DNA of 64,000 nt. Origin: Oikopleura dioica (taxonomy: Eukaryota > Chordata > Appendicularia > Copelata > Oikopleuridae). Below the pieces are notes generated by a model, which saw nothing but the letters and a program-made list of their open reading frames with translations, did no database searches and was not told where the DNA came from. The stretch's first letter is position 1. Every line of letters starts with the position of its first letter. Position numbers and translations under genes: made by a program. The stretch lies in assembly GCA_907165135.1 (NCBI GenBank), contig OU015568.1, positions 16,007,208-16,071,207 on the forward strand, written 5' to 3'. Positions 56,954 through 64,000 of the stretch are shown in pieces.

Positions 56954-57880
56954 ATGACAGAAAGACAAATCCGAACTTGTGCAGATGAAGCATGCCAAAA
57001 TGAAAGAACGGAAATGAAAAGTATCATTGAATCGGGAGAATATCTGCAGCGCATTTTTCACTTCTCTGAGTATGAAAAGGCGATCGAGTGCGTTAGGAAA
57101 GTGTGAAAAATAAGAGCTTCATTTTTATAAAGCTGATTTATTTATTCGCATAAAAGAGTGCTCGAGAACGAGAATAAATTCTTCCTTCAACGATTCGAAG
57201 AAGAAAAGAAAAAGCATAAGGAGGAGGTGCAAAAGTGTGTTGCTCAAGTAAAGTTGTCCGAAGAAAATCGAGAGGCCGAGAAGAAACGATACAAGAAGAA
57301 AATCGCGTCGTTGCAAGAAGAGTTGAAGAAGTTTCAAGAGACTGCCCAAAAGAATGTTGTTCCAGTCCCCGCCTTGGAGGAGAATGAAGGGGATGAGAAC
57401 GAGAATGAATACGAAGAAGACGAGCAAGATCCAGAAGAAGATAATGAAGACTTCTATTGTGCCGCCACGACTTCAGCAGCCATTCCACTTGTAGCAGGTT
57501 TCAGGGAAGGTTCTATTGAACTCTCTACTAGAGTTTGTTTTCGCCAAATGTAATTTCTTCGAAAATAAAACCTTTGAAAGTCGGGAACGAGATGGAGGGC
57601 CATGCATTCACAGCGACGATGGACAGCACCCAGACTTCGAATTCAGTGATGACGCTGACTTTGACTCAGACGAATGGGAGGAGGATCCAAACTCGAAGCC
57701 CAAGATCGTCATGCGTCGACGAACTGCCGATAGCAAGAAAAACACGCCAAGGCGAAGAAAAACAAGAAAAATTAAAATCCATCGTGCTGTTTTTTATTTT
57801 CTCACTCTCTTATTATTTTTGCTGCTAAAGTGGTCAAGGAAGCCGCTTGTATCCCGTCTGCACATTTTCACTACGACTAG
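56954..57880 (+). CDS. Coiled-coil protein, tandem paralogue 1
   Basis: Proposed exons 56954-57096, 57157-57509, 57592-57783 and 57831-57880 give 245 residues. The N-terminus (CADEACQNERTEMKS) is shared in pattern with the next gene (CDNPACQRELADYKK). The middle is a long Lys/Glu coiled coil (EEEKKKHKEEVQKC; EAEKKRYKKKIASLQEEL), followed by acidic stretches and a basic tail (MRRRTADSKKN, TPRRRKTRKIK). No family recognised. Intron 1 appears to use a GA donor (TTAG|GAAAG); a GT-AG alternative (57101-57166) also keeps the frame. The start follows CTTCAG|C. It is about 170 bp downstream of the CENP-B HTH gene. Confidence 0.6.
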
Positions 57881-57959
57881 CATTTATAGTATAAATTTTA
57901 TACAAGTCAAAATAAACTCAACAAAATCGCCGATTCCTTCAGTCCCTAATTTTCAGCAA

Positions 57960-58563
57960 ATGTCGGAGACTACTGAAAATGTCGATCAAGCAAGTGACAT
58001 CTGCGACAATCCAGCTTGCCAAAGAGAACTTGCCGATTACAAGAAGAAATTCTACGAGGAGCCAAATTACGAAAAGCTGATTTACGGATTCAGCAAGATG
58101 GAAGATATCATTTCTTACATTACGCAAGTTCGAAAATAATTAGATCGCTAATCATTATGAAAGTATTGAGTTTTTTTCGAACTTTTAAAAGTCGCCTTCA
58201 AGAACGAAACAAGGAAATTCAGCAAAAGACGGAGCTTTTCAAGAGCATCGCGGACGACAGAATCGCAGATCTGAAAGAAATGCTCTCCGAGGCAGAAGAA
58301 GAACGAGCGGCGAGAAAACGCCAGTATAAGAAAAGAATCGAAGGCCTCGAGTTAATGCTTCAAGGAAAAGTCGGCGAGGCTAGGAAGATCAGAAACTCCC
58401 TCGACAAAGGAAGAGCTTGAACATTTTACTATGAATATTTATTGATTACCATCAATCGTTTTGCAGCTCCTCTCTAGAAAAGAAAGAAAAACAGGAGGCA
58501 AAGAAAGTCCCCAAGAAGGCTGAGCGCGTCTCCTCCCGAATCAACAAAAACCAAACTGCTTAG
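57960..58563 (+). CDS. Coiled-coil protein, tandem paralogue 2
   Basis: Proposed exons 57960-58131, 58203-58409 and 58478-58563 give 154 residues. They carry a short Cys-x4-Cys N-terminus (CDNPACQREL), a predicted coiled coil (KEMLSEAEEERAARKRQYKK, very like KLSEENREAEKKRYKK of paralogue 1) and a basic end (KKVPKKAERVSSRINKNQTA). Both introns begin with GA (GTTC|GAAAAT; CAAAG|GAAGAG) and end AG; no in-frame GT donor was found. The start follows TTTTCAG|CAA. Function unknown; clearly a tandem duplicate of the preceding gene. Confidence 0.55.
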
Positions 58564-58851
58564 ACGCTGTTTTACCCAATGCCCTCATTTACTGCCTGGC
58601 ACAGTTAACTAATAAAGTTCAAAAAGAAGATTTCAGCGAAAAATATTTATGTGACAACATGTGCATTTCTGTATTTTCAAACAGGCTAGGTACAGACGCC
58701 GTATGTTACATTTCTTTTCCGCACGTCCCAGGATATCGGTTCGTCCTTGTTCCACGAGAACTTCATATTATGCTTGAACTTTTCGACTATCTGCACTTCT
58801 TTGAAATTATTGTTGCAGCAGATCGCGGTACACTAGGACTGACATCGAAAT

Positions 58852-60418
58852 CTAACCCCTCAAAATGAAGACTACCTTTCCGAGATTCTTTTTTCGTTGA
58901 TTTCTTCTATATCTGCCCTTTTTATGGCGTGATTTTTTCTTTGAAGATTTTTCAATTGTCGTTCTTTTTGAGGTTTTCTTCTTGTCCCTTGGAAGCTTGC
59001 AGAGTCTTCCGCGGTTTTGATTGAGTAATGATACAGAACTAGCGCCTCCATTAGCCGAACTGAAACTTTTTCTCGCGGAAATTCTTGATTGTCCTCTTAC
59101 CAGATGTCTAACGGCAACATGTAGACAAGTATCCTGTCGGGTATACTTTTGATATCTGGCTGGGGCCCATTCATGTTCACGGTTATTTTCTGTAGTGAAG
59201 GTTTTTCTTTGTATTTGGAGTAGAGATTTGATGCTATTTTGCTGAAGTCTTCTATGCTTTTTACACAATATTTCCACGTACAGCTCCCTGACGGACCCAT
59301 ACATCTGCAGCTTTCGCGTCTGAAAGTTGGTCTAACCTGAAGTCATGAGGATTTAAACTTGCCTTGATCTGAAGACAAGTCGTTCGCCAACTTTTTGATT
59401 TTTGCGAGCGAGAGTATAGTCGAGTGAAGAATCAGTCCTTATTTGGAATGCTTCTGCTCGTTGCTTCGCGTATTCCACGCATTTATCGATACAGTTTGTC
59501 GAAGCCACTGTATCTTCGTGGATGTAAAAGTCCTAATAAAATTTGTGAAGTCGAGATAAAGTTTAAGCTATTGAATCACTCAAGGGTACACCTCCCCCTC
59601 GTTCAAGCCTCGTTATTTCTAGTATTTACTAACTGACACGGATAGTAAATCAGCGTCAGATTCCAACACTACGGAAGGTCACCTCCTGTAAATATCGTAA
59701 ATCGCGAATTTCTAATAACGCCATTGATTTATTTCGGGGCGAATTCCGGTTGGAATCATGGAGGACTGCTCAATCATAAAGCATTACCACGTACCTTATA
59801 ATAGTTTTTTGATGTTTTTCTTTGGCATCCATGAACGACGTTGATTTGTCCTTTGATGCAAGCTTTTGTTATTTCATAAGTGATTCCTGCTGCAATCATT
59901 GCATTAGCAAACGCGGTTTCTGGATAACCTAAAATGAAATTGTAAGAAACCGAAGTTTTCTATTAACGCGACATTTCCGGATAGATAGCGTAAGCCGGAA
60001 GTGTTTCCTTGTATTTGACGGAAACGATGGCATAGAAAAGTTACTCTATTCATCGCACAATGAACAAGTTGTGAGTTTAGCAGTGATTATAGAATCAAAT
60101 GGGACAAAGGACATTCCCGCTGGTCTGGTCACCGACCGAAAACTCACTCTTTGACATGATTGAAGTCCAGTCGTGGTTTTTCAGCGTCTTCTGCGCTTGC
60201 TCGATAAGCCCAGTACAGTTCCATGTGTTTTTGATAAGCAGCCTTTTACACTCTTCCTCGGCTCTTCTCAATCCGATCAGGGAGTACTTGAACGCCGCTG
60301 GATGGTGGAAGCAGTCCTGGCGTTGAGCATTTGTCAGTTTGTCGAGCTCCTGCTGATGATAGCAAATCTCCTTTTCAATCGTCCTCGACATTTTTTGTCC
60401 GACAACTGATGTGACCAT
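58852..60418 (-). CDS. Divergent Wnt ligand with shortened C-terminus
   Basis: Exons 60148-60418, 59795-59928, 59363-59532, 59101-59319 and 58852-59059 give 333 residues, frame exact. Wnt landmarks in order: C..ELDKLTNAQRQDC, EECKRLLIKNTWNCT (R-W-N-C region), ETAFANAMIAAGITYEITKAC, a KVGERLV stretch (GRxxV region), CRCMGPSGSCTWKYC with the serine that is palmitoleoylated in Wnts, then LVYM..LDIC and GRLCK. The usual C-terminal block of about a dozen cysteines is absent, replaced by a Lys/Arg-rich tail. Intron 3 is GC-AG (GCAAGT). The N-terminus shows a hydrophobic signal-like segment; the exact start is uncertain. Subfamily perhaps Wnt11-like. Confidence 0.82.
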
Positions 60419-60658
60419 CAGCGTCAAAAGTAATCGCCAGATTGTAATTCTGAAAAGACAGATCGAAAAAATTTTGACCTCGAAGACATAATCCGGACGG
60501 TCGTGGGGAGCATTACTGTTACTGACTGTCAGAATCGGATTAACTTGCAATAGCAGTTTTTCACATAATGAACTAACGATTGACTGGGGCCATGCTTTCA
60601 CTTTAAGGAATCAATGAAATTGTCAAACAAACGCTTTGTCACATTTTGATACGCATGT

Positions 60659-60784
60659 TTAATAGTAGGGATAGTTCTTATTGTCAGTTTCCACAATCAG
60701 AGTTGGCCACTCTCTGTTGACTCTCTGTCTCTCATCACGCTTTTTGCCATCATTTCGCTTAGCATGACATGAGAAAAGTATTTG
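60659..60784 (-). CDS. Orphan terminal exon of an unknown gene
   Basis: A strong acceptor (TTTTCATCATTAG) is followed by 42 codons ending in TAA: a Cys, a run of basic and acidic residues (AKRNDGKKRDERQRVNREWP) and TLIVETDNKNYPYY. The upstream exon could not be joined in frame. It may be a last exon or a fragment. Confidence 0.3.
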   Translation of the reverse strand, partial: QILFSCHAKRNDGKKRDERQRVNREWPTLIVETDNKNYPYY

Positions 60785-60979
60785 CTAATGATGAAAACCG
60801 ATGGATAAAAACAATTATCTTGATAGAACGGAAGCTTCTTTAGGAAGAATCCATTGATGATAACTGAAGTGACTCCCATGGATCCAGAAGATCACAGTCG
60901 TCAGAACAAGACCTATCTTAGTGGAGCCGGTTTATCACAGTAAAATAAAAATGAAAGACAAAAAAGAAATAGTTGATAT

Positions 60980-61155
60980 CATAACCCTAACCCATTGGTA
61001 GTAGGTTTTCATTCGAGCTGCCCTTAACCCTAAACCTAACCAAGGGGGTTACGCCCCCGGGATCCCCCACCTAAGGCCTAAGGCAGGGGGCTTCGCCCCC
61101 CGGAACCCCCGTTAAGAGTTCCAACTTGGAACTTCCAAGTCCCTAACCCTAACCA
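60980..61155. repeat. Interstitial telomere-type repeats with GC hairpins
   Basis: Short CCCTAA runs occur at about 60982 (AACCCTAACCC), 61024 and 61141 (CCCTAACCCTAACC). Between them are GGGGG/CCCCC hairpin-like stretches (GGGGGTTACGCCCCC; GGGGGCTTCGCCCCCC). It resembles degenerate telomeric or subtelomeric DNA inside a chromosome, or a mobile element carrying such ends. Confidence 0.6.
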
Positions 61156-61293
61156 CTAGCCCAGATTCTAGAGATTTTGGATGGCTCGAATCATAGGCTC
61201 GAATGACAACCCCTCTCTACGGTCGATATTTGTGATGGATCGAGTTCAAGTCAAGCGAGGGCATGTTCAATGCACTACCCGTCCATATGCTGC

Positions 61294-62087
61294 CTATAAG
61301 AGGATAAGCATACAGTGACAAAGTCTACCTATCTCTTTCGGCAAAATAGAGAGATATTCTCCCCTAAAGCATGTCATCGACCCGCAAAGGGCAATAACCG
61401 GAGTTTTCATTGATAAACGCGCCGTTTTGTTAGAAATCGTCTCCCATGAAACGCTTATTGCAATTTTCAGTTTTGTCTTTTTTTGTTCAGCTGCAGACAC
61501 TTTCAACTTGCCCTTTTTGGAATTCTGGGAGAATGGAAAGCAATAAATCTGAGTGATTTCAAATAGCAAAAGTTATCGTTTTAACGTTGTCGTTGAGCAA
61601 GCCAAGAAAGACTTCCATATGACATATTTGCCAGCTGCTTTCAGTTATGCACTTCAAAATGACTAGCGAATCTACTTCCCATATTCCATAGAAAAATGAG
61701 AAAACAACGAAAAATTCAATTAACAAAGTGTTTTCTCGCTGTTTTTCATCAATAAATTTCTCCACGAAAATACGGTACTTGTCCGGGCGAAAAAATAAGC
61801 GCCTTTTATGATGGGAAAAAAGCGATATTCAAGGGAAACCGGAACCACTCCTTCCCGCCTGGAATTTGCCTTTTTATTCACATAAATGTACCTCGGACTG
61901 ATTCTTCTGTTGGACTTCAGTATCATCTGTGTGGCTCTTTCTTGACATTCATCCCTCTGCTATTCTCGACCTGTTTATCAAATGTTCTGAGTTGAAGTAC
62001 TTTCAGATTCTCTCGTCCTGAAAAATCTTGTTTAAACTCAGCGACCAGGAGCGAAAGTGAAAAAAAAAGAGTAAAAACGCGTTTCAT
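61294..62087 (-). CDS. Orphan secreted protein
   Basis: Exons 61971-62087, 61892-61926, 61586-61802 and 61294-61548 give 207 residues with exact phases and GT-AG introns of 44, 89 and 37 nt. The N-terminus MKRVFTLFFSLSLLVAE is a good signal peptide. The rest has basic segments (LKSNRRISPRRLFFRP), a hydrophobic stretch (LLIEFFVVFSFFYGIWEV) and several cysteines near the end. If the last intron is kept, the protein stops eight residues later at VKTITFAI. No family recognised. The ATG follows GCTCTAG, a possible acceptor. Small lineage-specific secreted proteins are common in larvaceans, which build a mucous house; that link is speculation. Confidence 0.55.
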
Positions 62088-62287
62088 CAAGACTAGAGCT
62101 CTCTTTGATGTGGCGCTCTAGGGCGGCGCTAGTAATTGTAATACAATTCATACTGATGCTCAAAAATCTGGTCAAGTTCTGGTCGATACTGATAATGGCT
62201 CCTCCAGGTTGTATAAAAACCACACGGATTCGAAATAACTTTTTAAGGAGAGCGTACTTCTCTGTTTTACCGGATTACCTTCAAATG

Positions 62288-62430
62288 TCAGAACGAGCTT
62301 CGCAGTCCCTCGTTCCTAAAAATCACTGTTGACATGTCCTTGAGCTCAAGCTCTGAGCATTCGCGCAGGTGGATGTGGCTGACATCTGAGTAGTTTATGG
62401 CGATCAGCTGGCGAAGGCGATGTCAATTTT
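62288..62430 (-). CDS. Exon-like open frame, unknown
   Basis: A minus-strand frame ending in TGA at 62288-62290 reads LRQLIAINYSDVSHIHLREC, then ELELKDMSTVIFRNEGL, with hydrophobic spacing that recalls a leucine-rich-repeat unit. An acceptor-like end lies near 62430. No complete gene could be built around it. Confidence 0.3.
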
Positions 62431-63202
62431 GAGCAAGAGTCAATATGCATCTCTTGTTCCGGCTGTATACCGTTCCGTGGCGCCGGATGCATGACAAGTT
62501 TACTGCTTTATTTCTCAATCTCTCTTAACTAACCAACTCTCCAAGAACTATATGGCCAGTTTTGATGAATCATCAAGTACGAGTTTCTCGATCTCGAAGA
62601 TCAAAGAAAGTGATTGTTGAGTGGACGGCTAATGATTTAAACGATTGCAATTAAAATCTTGAATTTCAATTTTTATCCACTCATCGAGTTATTAGACAAC
62701 CAGAGTCCATTTCCTACGACTTTGACGTCAACAAGTTTTCGCCTCTAATAAGACACTGATTTCCCCCTGGAGCCGGAAATAGCAGAATTCAGATCAGAAA
62801 TAGAATTTGAAATATGGATCCCAGACACTAATGATTCGTTAATTTTCCTCTGCGATCAAGTAAATATTATGGCACTGAGCGCGCTTAATTCATATTTTTG
62901 CACCTGCTTCGGTGGTAATAATTGCTTCAGCGGTTAATGCCAAGCTGAGAAGCATAAAACTATCCTAATTACTCTTCCTTTGCCGACCCTGAGCCCGGTT
63001 TCCTGACAAAATGAGTCCAGTTCTACAAACTAAATTTATTGATTTTGAACAGATATCGGTATTTTGCTTTTGAACTACAGGAAGATGAAGAAATGTACAG
63101 ACGATCGCTCTACTGGCAGATTGTTGGCCAAAGCGCGGCCCGCGGTGGTGGCGTGCGTGATCAAATGCGCTGATCACGACTTTTTCATCATAAAAAGGCT
63201 GA
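62431..63202. other. Region downstream of PKD2
   Basis: About 770 bp holding the PKD2 3' UTR and short frames that could be exons (for example FEIEKLVLDD near 62580 on the minus strand), but none is supported. Confidence 0.35.
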
Positions 63203-64000
63203 TTATTGCTGGCCAAGGTTGCTGAAGAGGTCAGAACGGGCCGAGCTTTCGCGAGTTTTGAGCTGAAATACGAGTTATTTACCCCTTTCTCTGAGAAGGT
63301 TATTTACCTTATCAAAGGACTCAATTTTGTTGACAATTGAGTCGATTCTTGAAGCAATTTTAGAAACATGATGCTCGAGTCGATCGACACGACGGGAGAG
63401 AATCGTGAATTCATCGTTGGAGACAAACATCTAACGATTTTTAATAATATGCTTTCAGTTGTCAATTACCTTGTTAAGTTTTTCAAGCATCAGCTCGTTG
63501 GCAAGTGGATTCGAATCGGATGCGAATCCATGATTTTCTGGCTGGTGCATGTCGAAGCCAAGAGCTTCTCCAACTTCTTGTCGATCCTTGTTTCCGGGTT
63601 CAAAGGAGCGTTCAAAGAGCGAGAGTAATCTCAAGTGATCCACTTTTTGAACCGCGATCCTTAACATCATCGATCTCGTCGTTGATCTCCGCTGTCTGCT
63701 TGAGTAGGTCAGCGCGGAGCCTGTTTCGTTCCTCTTTGTTAAGAACCATGTCCCCATCTTTGTCATATTTGGCAAAGACTGCTTCAATCTCAGCGTCGGG
63801 CACGCCCCGAAGTTTAAGGTCAGAGCGCCACTCATCCCAGTCGACTTGATCATCATTGTTCGTGTCAGCTGAGTCCAGGGCATCTTGAATGTCCTTTTTT
63901 GAATGTTAAAAAAATGATGGATCAGTTTTATTAATTCATTTTTAAAACACGGGCCTTGAGTCGGTCTTTGCGAAGTTTGAGTTTTGTGAGCATGCCATTG
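63203..64000 (-). CDS. PKD2: Polycystin-2, C-terminal part (continues off the right edge)
   Basis: Exons 63955-64000 (partial), 63470-63893, 63308-63430 and 63203-63262. Visible: LTKLKLRKDRLK, the EF-hand region DWDEWRSDLKLRGVPDAEIE and FAKYDKDGDMVLNKEE (compare [20 protein letters not shown] in human PKD2), and the coiled coil DEFTILSRRVDRLEHHVSK used for channel trimerisation. Polycystin-2 is a TRPP cation channel of cilia and ER. The frame breaks by one base at the T-run 63644-63648 (plus strand), so the exon has one nucleotide too many. The first intron in view begins GC (AAG|GCCCGT). The transmembrane part is outside the window. Confidence 0.9.

Larger units (their letters stand above)
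60419..61293. other. Region between the Wnt and the secreted-protein gene
   Basis: Contains an exon-like segment (60659-60784) and a telomere-repeat-like block (60980-61155), listed separately. Nothing else was recognised. Confidence 0.4.

Overview
The window looks like nuclear DNA of a larvacean tunicate, most likely Oikopleura dioica or a close relative (inference). Most introns can be placed from exon phase and are only about 38-57 nt long, with a few non-GT donors. Genes are packed head to tail in apparent operons. Many start codons follow a 3' splice site directly (AG|A-ATG), as expected where a spliced leader is trans-spliced. The gene set is that of a chordate: CLASP, clathrin heavy chain, HYLS1, TTLL12, ALG13, CHD1, NUDT16, Tbx2/3, PKD2 and a Wnt. 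Coding models were checked by reading-frame arithmetic; no database search was possible.

Layout. 1-852 (minus): the 5' end of an LTR retrotransposon lies in an intron of N-myristoyltransferase. 893-3080 (minus): tandem ALKBH1-like genes, probably in one operon with NMT. 3455-9416 (minus): CDK12-like kinase, PPP1R2, an unrecognised gene and HYLS1. 10040-17709 (minus): CLASP, a POMP-like protein and an mL24-like mitochondrial ribosomal protein. 18439-27626 (minus): clathrin heavy chain, ALG13 and TTLL12. 27980-35567 (plus): a provisional small gene and CHD1, whose first intron is swollen by transposons. 35773-40068: NUDT16-like (minus) and a LOTUS/Tudor protein (plus). 40069-46178 is motif-rich non-coding DNA with one EGF-like fragment, leading into Tbx2/3 (46179-51269, plus). 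A GST (minus) follows. 53714-58563 (plus): a protein with about eight tandem CENP-B-type helix-turn-helix modules, then two tandem coiled-coil paralogues. 58852-64000 (minus): a divergent Wnt, an orphan secreted protein, exon fragments, and the 3' end of polycystin-2 running off the window.

Main points of interest. (1) The tandem CENP-B HTH protein with a PxDLS-type CtBP motif and no visible transposase catalytic domain. (2) A Wnt whose C-terminal cysteine-rich region is replaced by a short lysine/arginine tail. (3) A TIR transposon family with 8-bp target duplications: three short copies plus a 1,234-bp element with related ends. (4) Candidate microexons of 21 nt in clathrin heavy chain and 18 nt in CLASP, the latter beside a perfect 17-bp hairpin. 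(5) A roughly 10-kb non-coding domain around Tbx2/3 dense in ETS-, GGCGCC- and GATA-type motifs, with paired T-box half-sites. (6) GA-AG type introns in the coiled-coil paralogues. Two one-base frame breaks, in CHD1 and PKD2, both fall in homopolymer runs and may be assembly errors.
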